Of a stretch of DNA of 64,000 nucleotides, positions 34,894-43,379 are shown piece after piece. Source of the DNA: JABFRG01 sp046351415 (GTDB lineage Bacteria; Myxococcota_A; Polyangia; Polyangiales; Polyangiaceae); assembly GCA_046351415.1 (NCBI GenBank), contig JAXLYO010000012.1, forward strand, positions 148,686 to 212,685, written 5' to 3'. Every line of letters begins with the position of its first letter. Within the stretch, counting starts at the first letter, position 1. A program made the translations under genes and the position numbers. A model generated the notes under the pieces. The model was given only the letters and a program-made list of their open reading frames with translations. It made no database searches and had not been told where the DNA came from.

Positions 34894-36123
34894 ATGCTCT
34901 TTCGCGGTCTCATTCCCGCCGTGTGTTTTGTCGCCTGTGCGAGCGAATCGTCCGTCCCCGCGGGGGCCGGCGGAGAGGGCGGCGATCCCGACTTTACGCC
35001 GAAGGTCGAGCTCGGGCGGCATTCGCTCGCGGTGTCCGCGTCGCGCCAAATCGTTCCGAGCCCCGGCTTGCCCCAGGGACTCGCTCACGAGGCGAACAAC
35101 AATGTCGCTGCCATTCGCCATGAAGGGCGTACCTATGTCGCGTGGCGCACTTCGAAGACACACTACGCGAGCGCCGACACGATCATGCAGGTCGTGTCGA
35201 GCGCCGACGAGACGACATGGACCCTCGAGACGAGCCTCGCGCTCGGTACCGATCTGCGTGAGCCGAACTTCCTCGTCCTGGGAGGGGAGCTCTATTTCTA
35301 CTTCAGCAAGCTCGGAAAGGATTCGCTCGCCTTCGAACCGCAGGGAATCTTCATGACGAAGCGTGCCAAGGATGGCATCTGGTCCGCGCCCGTAGCGACC
35401 AACAAGGCGGGCTACGTCGGCTGGCGCACCAAAACCATGCAAGGTACACCTATTATGCTTGCGTACGTCGGGGGCGAGCACCTCTACAAGTTCGACGGTG
35501 TTCCGATGACCGTCGAACGTTTGACGACGACCGATGGCGTTTCGTTCGAGGCGCTTCCAGGGGCTCCCACCGCCGTCGGGTCGGGCGGCACGACCGAGAC
35601 GGACTACGACTTTCTTCCAGATGGAACCGGCGTCGCGATCATGCGCAACGAAGCAGGTGACGCGAGCGGCTGGGGGTCGAAGGTCTGCACGTTTCGAGGC
35701 AACGACCCGTGGGAATGCAGAACCGACAAGCGCAAATACGATTCGCCCTATGTTTTCGCCTACGATGGTGAGGTCTATCTCGTCGGTCGCCGGAACCTCA
35801 CGGAGACGGGCAACTACGACCTCGACTACGACGGCCTCGACACCCACGGGCAAACGGTGGCCTACCAAATCGACTATACGAGGCAGCGAAAGCGCTGCGC
35901 CGTGTGGCGGTTCGTCCCGAGCGAAAAACGCATGGCATTCGTGGCCGATTTGCCTTCGCGCGGCGATACCTGTTTTCCCCATGTCATCGAGGGGTCTCAG
36001 CCGGGCGAGTTCGTCGTCTACGATTACAGCTCTCCATTGGATGGACGAGACCTCCCCTGGAGCGACGCACAGCGCGGGGAGACGCGCATTTATCGTCACG
36101 TGCTTCGCTTTCAGCGCCGGTAG
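34894..36123 (+). CDS. Lipoprotein, probable beta-propeller
   Basis: This 409-residue product has a lipobox (CFVAC, Cys15) followed by a Gly/Glu-rich linker. The body is rich in Trp, Tyr, Gly and Asp with phrases such as YVAWRTSKTHYASAD, VSSADETTWTLETSL and YDSPYVFAYDGEVYLVGRRN that look like the strand-turn-strand of a five- or six-bladed propeller (sialidase or glycosidase-type). No catalytic residues can be fixed, so it may only bind. It should be exposed on the outer membrane. It is convergent with the minus-strand lipoprotein at 36127, three bases apart. Confidence 0.7.
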   Translation: MLFRGLIPAVCFVACASESSVPAGAGGEGGDPDFTPKVELGRHSLAVSASRQIVPSPGLPQGLAHEANNNVAAIRHEGRTYVAWRTSKTHYASADTIMQVVSSADETTWTLETSLALGTDLREPNFLVLGGELYFYFSKLGKDSLAFEPQGIFMTKRAKDGIWSAPVATNKAGYVGWRTKTMQGTPIMLAYVGGEHLYKFDGVPMTVERLTTTDGVSFEALPGAPTAVGSGGTTETDYDFLPDGTGVAIMRNEAGDASGWGSKVCTFRGNDPWECRTDKRKYDSPYVFAYDGEVYLVGRRNLTETGNYDLDYDGLDTHGQTVAYQIDYTRQRKRCAVWRFVPSEKRMAFVADLPSRGDTCFPHVIEGSQPGEFVVYDYSSPLDGRDLPWSDAQRGETRIYRHVLRFQRR

Positions 36124-36126
36124 CGG

Positions 36127-36957
36127 TCAGGGGCCCGTGAAGTCGACGGTGACGTTGTCGTAGATGACGTCGAACGCGGGAGCCGGCTCGTTGTATCCGA
36201 GCACGCCGATGCTCACCACGGTCGAGGCGCTCGAGGGCACAGCGAAGGCCGACCACGTTCCTGTGACTTCGTCGTTGCCAACGAGCGCAGCGACCCGCCC
36301 CTTCAAGGGGTCGATGTCGAAGCGGAAGTGGACCCACGTATCGGTGGGGAGGGGTGAATGGCCGGGTACTTGGACGCTACCGCCAACGCTCTTGTAGTTC
36401 GAGCCAACGGAAATCGTGATGTCACGCGTGGTCGGCGACGTCCCCACGAAGTCGACGTGGAAGAACCCCGCGTTGACGTCGTCCGGCTGCCAGGAGGGCT
36501 GCTTGAGGAACATGTCGTATTCGACCCTCATGGGGCGCCACCCGTCGAACCGCTTTGAAATAATGGCGTACGCGTCGGGGTTGTCAGCACTACGTCGGGC
36601 CATGTGCATTTCGACGGCACGAGGCGACGACTGCGCGTTGGCCGTAGTGTTGATGGATCCCTTGGCGTCGACCGTCTGATCGGTCCACTTCGCGATCGGG
36701 TTGTCGCTTGAATCGAAGTCGTCGCAGAAGTCGTGGGGCGTAGAGCAGGGGGACCCCGGACGTCCGTTCACATCGCCCACGGTGGCGCTGTCGAAGGGCG
36801 CGTCGAAATCGGGCGGTCCTCCGTCCGCGCCTGGGGAGCCGCCGGAGAGGTGGGTGAGGTCGGGAAAGAGACCGCAACCCGAGAGCGCCAAAGCGACGAA
36901 CCTTGCAAATCCCGACCAACCGCGGCGGCCGTCCACTGGTTTTGCCTCCGCGCGCAT
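36127..36957 (-). CDS. Lipoprotein with concanavalin-like fold
   Basis: This 276-residue lipoprotein has a long basic start and the lipobox LSGC (Cys28), then a Gly/Ser/Asp-rich linker. The body (about 90-276) contains CDDFDSSDNPIAKW, then MRVEYDMFL and PLPTDTWVHFRFDID. A DDFD-type start followed by W-V-H-F strands is typical of lectin/glucanase-like laminin-G folds in myxobacterial lipoproteins. No catalytic residue can be assigned; carbohydrate binding is likely. It lies downstream of the repeat array at 37021-37237 and of the barrel operon, in the same direction. Confidence 0.7.
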   Translation of the reverse strand: MRAEAKPVDGRRGWSGFARFVALALSGCGLFPDLTHLSGGSPGADGGPPDFDAPFDSATVGDVNGRPGSPCSTPHDFCDDFDSSDNPIAKWTDQTVDAKGSINTTANAQSSPRAVEMHMARRSADNPDAYAIISKRFDGWRPMRVEYDMFLKQPSWQPDDVNAGFFHVDFVGTSPTTRDITISVGSNYKSVGGSVQVPGHSPLPTDTWVHFRFDIDPLKGRVAALVGNDEVTGTWSAFAVPSSASTVVSIGVLGYNEPAPAFDVIYDNVTVDFTGP

Positions 36958-37020
36958 CGTCGAAAGGAAGCGTACCTCTTGGACGAAGCCGCAGCAACCA
37001 TGGGCGGCAGCAGGGTTGGT

Positions 37021-37237
37021 CCGCGCGGATTCTTTCAGAACCGCGCAGCAGGTTGGTGTCCGCGCGGATTCTTTCAGAACCGCGCAGCAGGTTTGGTCCG
37101 CGCGGATTCTTTCAGAACCGCGCAGCAGGTTTGGTCCGCGCGGATTCTTTCAGAACCGCGCAGCAGGTTTGGTCCGCGCGGATTCTTTCAGAACCGCGCA
37201 GCAGGTTTGGTCCGCGCGGATTCTTTCAGAACCGCGC
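37021..37237 (-). repeat. Six tandem 38-bp repeats at the 3' end of the barrel gene
   Basis: Near-identical units start at 37021, 37060, 37098, 37136, 37174 and 37212: five steps, one of 39 and four of 38 bases. A partial unit precedes the first (from about 37005). Read on the minus strand, each unit contains the barrel gene's last codons and stop (GCGCGGTTC TGA), then AAAGAATCCGCGC, which pairs back to GCGCGGTTCT as a hairpin with one bulge. So the array is a multiplied terminator-like hairpin, with the first copy in the gene itself. There are no unique spacers, which rules out CRISPR. The plus-strand ORFs across it are by-products of the repeat. Confidence 0.95.
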
Positions 37238-39094
37238 TTGTACGGCGACCCCGAGGCCGAGGCGGTTCGGGCTCTGGAAGACGCGGAGCGAGGCGGTGCC
37301 CTCTTTCGGATCGCGAACGACGAGCGTGCCGTTGTTGTCGCGGACGAACTGCACCCAACCGACGATGCCAAGGATGTCCGACAGGTCCCAACGGACGCTG
37401 CCGCGCATTTGGAGGATCACGGATCGGTCGAAGTTGTACGGAAGAATCGACTCGTTGCCTTGAGAGCGCACGACGATCGTACGAGAGGCCGGAACGCCGC
37501 CTTCGGTGAAGTCGCTGCGGAAGGTCGCCGGAAGCTGGAAGCCCGCCGCGATGCCGGGCGTGAGGTGCGCGCCGGGGAAGTGGTAGTCGACGGCAGCCGA
37601 GCCGAAGAGCTCGGGGTCGCTCGACGAGTTCTTCGGAAGCGTTTCGAACGGGATGAAGCCCGGAACGTTACGTACGACGAACTGGAGATTACGGTAGATG
37701 CCGGTGAGGCTGGCGCGCAGGTAGCCGGCCTTCACGACGCCCTGGAGGGCTGCTGCGATCGCGCTCTCCTGCTTGGTTGCACCCGACGCGTCGAAGTCCT
37801 TCAGTTGTTGCTGCAGAACCGAACCTTCGGCGCTGACGCTCCACGCTACCTGGTCCGGGTTGTACTTCTCCGGGCGGAACATGATCATCGGCGACGTTGG
37901 GTCGTTGCGGTAAAGCATGAAGTCGACCGACGTCGGGACGGGCATGTTGCCGTGAACGACGAGACGCGTTGAAGCGCCGTACGTGTAGACGTTCTTGCCG
38001 CGAACGTCTTCGAGGTCGAATTTGCCTTGCTGGAAGTAACCGGCGCCCACGTCCCAGCGGAGGAAGGGGAGCGGGTCGATACCGCCACCCGCGAGGACGC
38101 CGTAGTTCGTCTCGCCGACGCGGACGACTTCGACGTCGGACTCGGCGCCCGCTGCGAGGACCTTCTCGGGTTGGACGATCGTTGCCGTCTTGAAGCCGAT
38201 GAAGCCGTAGAACTTCTCGTGGTCGTACTGGAGCTTGAGACCGGGCGAGATGCCTTGGATACGCGGGAAGATCGACTGGTTGATCGATGCGGCGGTACCA
38301 CCCCAGCTGTTGTCGTAGAGGTAACCGAGACGCATTCGGTCGGTGTCGAGCGGGAAGAAGACTGCCGAGAGCCCCTCTTTCTCCTTGTCTTGGTTCGTAT
38401 TGTAGAAAATACGGAGGTAAGAGCCGGAGTCGTAGAGCGCCGAGTTGAGGTTACCCGTGTTCGCCGAGAGCGCGCCGAGGTCGAATCGAAGGACCATGGC
38501 GGCTTCGGTCGTGAGGTGCGGAATGAAGCCAGGGAGTTTCTTGTACATCACGAGGTGGGTGATGTTCTCACGACCAGCGAAACGCGAGTTCAAGTTGTCG
38601 AAGAACAAGCGGTACTGCGGACGGTCGCCGATGGAGAACGTGGGCGAGAGCGGAATGAGTTCGCCCGTCGCGTGCAAGAAGTCGTCGTCACCGAAGGTCC
38701 AGGTGAGACGTGTGTCCATGAAGCTGTTGGAGTGCGCGCTCGGGGGAAGCAAGCCCGCAGCTCGCGCACCGGCCGTGCCGCCGGTGGTGTCGGCCACGGT
38801 GCCGTCTTTCGGCTTGTCTTCGACCAGTGCCGTCGTCGCACCGGCGCTAGCGCCCGTTCCAGTGGGGGCGCCTTGGACGCCGCCCACGGCCCCGCCGCCA
38901 TTACCGGGGTTCGCGCCGCTGGTCGGTGGTTGCTGGTTGTTGGGTCCCCCACCTTCATTCGAACCGTTTCCTTGTGCAGGATTGGTCGGAGGAACGACGG
39001 GGCCCGTGCCCGGTGCCGGCGCCGGTTGGGCGTAAGCGGTCACCGAAGCAAGCAGGGCGGGAGCGGCGGCAAGAATGAGGACAGAGGAGCGCAT
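37226..39094 (-). CDS. Outer-membrane beta-barrel (porin-like) protein
   Basis: The 622-residue product has a signal peptide (MRSSVLILAAAPALLASVTAYA), a Pro/Gly/Asn/Thr-rich linker up to about residue 105, and then about 500 residues of alternating strands with many Tyr, Phe and Gly. It ends in QARF, and a C-terminal phenylalanine is the signal that the barrel-assembly machinery reads. It should be an outer-membrane channel; no substrate can be assigned. The gene is third in a minus-strand operon after the phosphoesterase and calcium-loop lipoprotein (16-base gap). The stop lies in the first of six tandem 38-bp repeats. Confidence 0.85.
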   Translation of the reverse strand: MRSSVLILAAAPALLASVTAYAQPAPAPGTGPVVPPTNPAQGNGSNEGGGPNNQQPPTSGANPGNGGGAVGGVQGAPTGTGASAGATTALVEDKPKDGTVADTTGGTAGARAAGLLPPSAHSNSFMDTRLTWTFGDDDFLHATGELIPLSPTFSIGDRPQYRLFFDNLNSRFAGRENITHLVMYKKLPGFIPHLTTEAAMVLRFDLGALSANTGNLNSALYDSGSYLRIFYNTNQDKEKEGLSAVFFPLDTDRMRLGYLYDNSWGGTAASINQSIFPRIQGISPGLKLQYDHEKFYGFIGFKTATIVQPEKVLAAGAESDVEVVRVGETNYGVLAGGGIDPLPFLRWDVGAGYFQQGKFDLEDVRGKNVYTYGASTRLVVHGNMPVPTSVDFMLYRNDPTSPMIMFRPEKYNPDQVAWSVSAEGSVLQQQLKDFDASGATKQESAIAAALQGVVKAGYLRASLTGIYRNLQFVVRNVPGFIPFETLPKNSSSDPELFGSAAVDYHFPGAHLTPGIAAGFQLPATFRSDFTEGGVPASRTIVVRSQGNESILPYNFDRSVILQMRGSVRWDLSDILGIVGWVQFVRDNNGTLVVRDPKEGTASLRVFQSPNRLGLGVAVQARF

Positions 39095-39110
39095 TGATTG
39101 TTCCGGTTAC

Positions 39111-40841
39111 CTATTGCTGGGGCTCGAGTTCTTGCTCGCTGCGAGGATAGACACAGGCCACCGCGGAGGATTTCGGCGGGGCATTGGGGTCGAGGATGAT
39201 GTCATCGATGCAACGTGCTTCGATGGTGTACTGCGTACCGCCGGAGAAGTAGCCGAGCGTTCCGCTGAAGGCGCCGATCAGTTGGCCGCGTAGTTTTGCT
39301 GGGAAGAAGCCGGGGGAAGCGCTGCCGTCGGCTTGGATCTTCACTTCCGTCGTCTTGACGTCCGTCCCGTGGGTACGCGTGTCTTTGATGGAGAGGTAGA
39401 AGTTGCTTCGCGAAGCGAAGTTCGACCACTCCGTGCATTCTACATCGGCGTCGCAGCTCTTCGCGCAGCCCTTCTCGGGCTCCGTGTTGAAGTCGACGCT
39501 ACCGTCACCGTTGAAGTCGCAGTTGGTCGCGTCGTCGGTGATGAATACCGCATTCGTCGCTGCGGAATCTTTCGGGTCGTACGCGGGATTGAGTTGCGGC
39601 TTCTTGTCGCCGAAGTGGCGGCTGATGTGGACGTCGATTTCGTGCGTCGCAAAATCGTGATCGGGGCCTTCCGGCGCGCAGTTCGTCTTGCCCGCCTTGC
39701 ACACGGGGTCTCTCGTAACCGGGTCGTACAGGAACTCGACGTATTGCTTGTCCTTCGGGTGCGTCTGCACGCGGACAAGCGAATGCACCAGAGCAGGAGA
39801 AGGAATCGAGATGACCTTGGCCGCGTCGGTTCGCAAATCGGCGCCGAGGAGGTGTTTCGGCTCGGGAACACCACAAGGGCGCTTCTTCGGGTCCCACTCT
39901 TCGAGTGTCCATGTTGGGTAGCCGATTTGAATCGACCCGAAGAACTCCGTCGCCGTCCCACCCAAGCTGCGCAAGCGATCGCAGACGCGCATGCCCGACG
40001 GTGCAGAAAAGTTGAAGGCGAAGAGGCTGCTGTAGCCGCGACGATCCTTCGGCGCGCGATCGCCCTCGGTGTCGGTCACGTAGAAGCCGCTCGTCGCAAT
40101 GCGGACGACCGTCATGTCGAACAAGAACTTGCGTTGTTCCGCGCTCCAGCCCGTGTCGAACTGAACTTGGGTCGACTTGAAGGGCGTCGCCGCACCGCCC
40201 GTGCAGACCGGGGGGGACGTGTCCGTGCACTGGGCTCCGCGAACGAGCTCGACACGAGGAAGCTGGTAGTAGAGCGCTTGGCTCGCGCCCGCCTCGTAGG
40301 TGCCACCGCTCTCGCTGTTGTCGTTGCCGAACTGGCACCCGTTGTCGGCGGGGTAGTCGATCATCCTGTCGCCATCGTTGTCGATGCCGTCTGCACACTG
40401 GGCAGGCTTGGTCGCCGAAAGGTCCGTCGGTTGATACCCGAGGTCCTCGGCGACGATGCGTGCGTCACCGAACGCTCCGACGACGCTGACCTCGATGTTG
40501 TCGGCAAACCCGGCCTTCAAGCGAACGTTGCGGCCGACGACCCCGGGACCCGACATGGATACGACGTTGCCCGGCTTGATGGTGAGACGCACGAACCCGT
40601 TGAACGTGGTGTCGCGCTTGCCGTCTGCCTTCAAGACTTCGACGGAAACGGGAAACGTGTCTGGTTTCTCGATGGAGACAGGCTTTCGACTCGTTCGCGT
40701 GCCTGCGAGGCTCGGATCTTTGAGAGTGACCGCGATGCGTAAGAGTGGGGACACACTCCCGAAGCCGCTGCTGCAGCCGGGAACGAATACCGCAGCGCCG
40801 ACCGCGGTCAATGCCAACGATAGAAACACGCCGTACTTCAT
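39111..40841 (-). CDS. Lipoprotein with DGxDNDxD calcium-loop motif
   Basis: This 576-residue lipoprotein has the lipobox FVPGC (Cys23). A small domain (about 35-140) looks like an immunoglobulin-type fold, followed by CADGIDNDGDRMIDYPADNGC, in which the repeated Asp and Asn residues make the calcium-binding loop common in myxobacterial surface proteins. A second Asp-rich stretch occurs further on (DFNGDGSVDFNTEPEKGC). The rest looks beta-rich with Cys pairs. The ATG at 40841 overlaps the stop of the phosphoesterase gene by ATGA. The barrel gene follows. I infer a surface protein that works with the barrel. Confidence 0.8.
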   Translation of the reverse strand: MKYGVFLSLALTAVGAAVFVPGCSSGFGSVSPLLRIAVTLKDPSLAGTRTSRKPVSIEKPDTFPVSVEVLKADGKRDTTFNGFVRLTIKPGNVVSMSGPGVVGRNVRLKAGFADNIEVSVVGAFGDARIVAEDLGYQPTDLSATKPAQCADGIDNDGDRMIDYPADNGCQFGNDNSESGGTYEAGASQALYYQLPRVELVRGAQCTDTSPPVCTGGAATPFKSTQVQFDTGWSAEQRKFLFDMTVVRIATSGFYVTDTEGDRAPKDRRGYSSLFAFNFSAPSGMRVCDRLRSLGGTATEFFGSIQIGYPTWTLEEWDPKKRPCGVPEPKHLLGADLRTDAAKVISIPSPALVHSLVRVQTHPKDKQYVEFLYDPVTRDPVCKAGKTNCAPEGPDHDFATHEIDVHISRHFGDKKPQLNPAYDPKDSAATNAVFITDDATNCDFNGDGSVDFNTEPEKGCAKSCDADVECTEWSNFASRSNFYLSIKDTRTHGTDVKTTEVKIQADGSASPGFFPAKLRGQLIGAFSGTLGYFSGGTQYTIEARCIDDIILDPNAPPKSSAVACVYPRSEQELEPQQ

Positions 40842-43234
40842 CGCCCGATCATCTCCAATCGACCATCCGAGAAGTTTCCGATGCCCTTGTCGACGCAAGA
40901 GAGGATCTTGCACGACTCGCCGCCGATGGTGCACGCGTTCAGCGCGACGCGACACGCAGAGCGGTTCGGGTTCGTCGCGCACTTCTCGTTGTGAAACGTC
41001 GCGACCTGATTACGACAGTCACGTCTTACACAACGCCCCGTATCGCCTCCGCACTGACCCTTCGTGGTGCAGATGGTTTCCGTACCACTCTGGGTGGCGG
41101 TGACCTTTTCCGGGCAGGCGCAGACGAAGTCGCCTTCGGAAGCGCAGTCCTTGTCGGTGGCGCAGCGCTTCAGGCCGTCTTCGCCGCGCTTCGGGTCTTT
41201 CGTGGGTGAGACGTATCCGCACGCACGACCCTGGCGGATGTAGTCGGTGAGAGCGTCGCGCTGCTGGACCTTGGTGTCGAACTGAGTCGTGTTGCGCTGA
41301 AGTACGCGGAAGCCAGAGCCACCCGTGGCGAGATAATTGCTCGTCGCCAGTTCGTAGAGGTTCGTATCGCGAATGGGAGACGAGCAGCGATTGATGGTCA
41401 GATCGCACTGACTCGCCCGCGTCACCTTGTCGTCGGCGCAGTCCTTGTCGGCTTTGCACGAGCGTGTTCCGTAGCCGATGTACACCTGCTCGGCGCAGGC
41501 GCGCACGTCGCAGACTCCTTCGGTCTTTCCGTTGTCGATGAGGCATTCGACACCGGCGGGACATTGGTCGGCGGTCGTGCAGGCCGTACGCGCACCCGGC
41601 CGCGTACAGCCGGCGCAGTTGATGCGGACGCGGGCGCCGGCGATCTGTACCTGTGAGGTACAACCACGACCAGCAGAGCGACGGGCGACGAAGTCGAACA
41701 GTTGCTGCACTTCGGAGCCGGAGACCTGCATCTTCGTGATCGAGTTGTCGAACGGGAAGATGTTGAACATCTGCTCGGTCGTGATGGGACCGGGAAGAAG
41801 GTCGGCGCGGATGCCGGTGGAATTCGTGAGGGAGAAGTCCGTCTGGATGCCGTTGCGCAGCCACATGCCCGTCGCGACGATGTTTCCGAGCGGAGAGTCA
41901 CCTCCGTTGCTCGCGATGCGGCGCGCGCCATCGGGACTGTAGCCGGCGACGATGTCGAGGTCCGCCACCACGTCGAGGGAGCGGCGGTAGGGTTGCAGCA
42001 TTTCGACGACAACCGGGTCTTCGGGGACGGCCTCCGTGATCGGGAAGGCGACGTACTTGTGCGAGACGACCTCGAACTTGTTGATCGGTTCGTAGTCCTT
42101 CGCGCGGCCGGTCGGCGAAATTTCCGCGGGATTGTTGGAAATGACGAGGTCGAGGCGACCCACGTACTTCGAGAATGCGCCCGAGTGCGTGATGAGAACC
42201 TTGCGCGGCTTGCATGCCCGCTTGACCTGGAAGGGGTGGTTGTCGGGGTCGTAGTCGCCTTCGGGGCCCTTCAGCTTGGGGTTCTCGTCATCCGGAGGAG
42301 CGAGGTCGGGATCAGGCAAATGAACCGGATCGGCTACCCAAATGAACCCGGGGTTCTGGGGGTCTGCAGAGCAGTCTTGAATTTCCTGGGGCGGATTGAT
42401 GACGACGTGGTTGTGGCCACCGAAGACTACGTCGATACCCGTTGTTCCGCGGATCATGCGCTGGTCGTTGTCGAGGCCGAGGTGCGTCACCATGACGATG
42501 AGGTCGACCGACGGCCGGAGCAGGTCGATGTAGAACTGAGCCACGTCGGTCGTGCTGATGGGCGCGATGCTGAGCTTGTTCGGCTGGTCGTAAATCGACG
42601 ACAAGCTCGAAAGATTCGCCATGCCAATCACCGCGACCTTGATGCCGCCCTGATTGTAGACTTGGAATGGCTTCGCGATGGTGCCGAGCGCCGCGTAGTT
42701 CGGGAAGCTCGGGTCCTCCCACTTGTAGTTCGCGGCGAGTGCAGAAAAACTAGCCCATTTTTGGAACTGGAGCGCGACGTTGATGGGACCGCGGTCGAAC
42801 TCGTGGTTGCCGATGACGGCGGCGTCGACGCCCATTGCCGAGAGAGAGCGAACCTCGGGCTCCCCCGCGAAGTAGTTGAAGATGGGCGCGCCCTGGAAGC
42901 AGTCGCCGGAGTCGACATGGAGGACGCGATCGGCGCGAGCCCGTTCACGGCCAACGATGTAGGCCATGCGCGCCACGCCGCCCACGTTGGACACGCTATT
43001 CAGCGGGCCAAGGCCAAGGTCCGAATCGACCTGGGTGATCACTTGCTCGAACGGCAGGAGACGAGAGTGGATGTCGGATGTGTGGATGAACGTGATGCGC
43101 GCGTTGCACGGCCCAGTCCCGGAGCAGGCGGACTCGATGGGGGTTTCGGAACCGCTGCAACCGCCGGCCGCGCCGAGGGCGAGGGGCAGTGCGGTCGCGA
43201 CGAGTGCGCTTCGTGTTCGGGAGAGGAGGCTCAT
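40838..43234 (-). CDS. 5'-nucleotidase/2',3'-cyclic phosphodiesterase-type lipoprotein
   Basis: The 798-residue product has a lipobox (AAGGC, Cys26). Its first 300 or so residues are a calcineurin-like metallophosphatase: HTSDIHSR (metal-binding Asp/His), HVDSGDCF, GNHEFDRG and GGHNHVV are the hallmark motifs. The 5'-nucleotidase C-terminal domain follows (DFSLTNSTGIRADL, TEQMFNIFPFDNSI). This domain is interrupted and extended by a Cys-rich region of about 300 residues with TADQCPAG, CKADKDCADDK and CATDKDCASEG units. The enzyme should hydrolyse nucleotides outside the inner membrane and release phosphate. Its stop overlaps the next gene's start, so it leads a three-gene operon. Confidence 0.85.
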   Translation of the reverse strand: MSLLSRTRSALVATALPLALGAAGGCSGSETPIESACSGTGPCNARITFIHTSDIHSRLLPFEQVITQVDSDLGLGPLNSVSNVGGVARMAYIVGRERARADRVLHVDSGDCFQGAPIFNYFAGEPEVRSLSAMGVDAAVIGNHEFDRGPINVALQFQKWASFSALAANYKWEDPSFPNYAALGTIAKPFQVYNQGGIKVAVIGMANLSSLSSIYDQPNKLSIAPISTTDVAQFYIDLLRPSVDLIVMVTHLGLDNDQRMIRGTTGIDVVFGGHNHVVINPPQEIQDCSADPQNPGFIWVADPVHLPDPDLAPPDDENPKLKGPEGDYDPDNHPFQVKRACKPRKVLITHSGAFSKYVGRLDLVISNNPAEISPTGRAKDYEPINKFEVVSHKYVAFPITEAVPEDPVVVEMLQPYRRSLDVVADLDIVAGYSPDGARRIASNGGDSPLGNIVATGMWLRNGIQTDFSLTNSTGIRADLLPGPITTEQMFNIFPFDNSITKMQVSGSEVQQLFDFVARRSAGRGCTSQVQIAGARVRINCAGCTRPGARTACTTADQCPAGVECLIDNGKTEGVCDVRACAEQVYIGYGTRSCKADKDCADDKVTRASQCDLTINRCSSPIRDTNLYELATSNYLATGGSGFRVLQRNTTQFDTKVQQRDALTDYIRQGRACGYVSPTKDPKRGEDGLKRCATDKDCASEGDFVCACPEKVTATQSGTETICTTKGQCGGDTGRCVRRDCRNQVATFHNEKCATNPNRSACRVALNACTIGGESCKILSCVDKGIGNFSDGRLEMIGR

Positions 43235-43379
43235 GGTGCGGCGTCTAGCCGGCGGCACCCTAGCAGCATGCCGAAAAACGCGTCTACAGGGATCACCCAG
43301 GCACCAAGAAGTAACTGAGCGGCCATCGAATTCGCGCGGAAAGTGGCGCAATTGGGCACTTCACGCACCCTTCGGGCCG

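Noticed and set aside
37005..37237. CRISPR array
   Set aside because: The units abut with no unique spacers, and no cas gene is near.
36701..37972. Plus-strand ORFs across the repeat array with a repeated FGPRGFFQNRAAG-like peptide
   Set aside because: The repetition comes from the 38-bp DNA repeat, and the frame is antisense to the barrel and lipoprotein genes, whose codon pattern is far better.
40842..40982. N-terminal extension of the calcium-loop lipoprotein
   Set aside because: It overlaps the phosphoesterase gene and would destroy the signal peptide; ATG 40841 gives a lipobox and an ATGA overlap.
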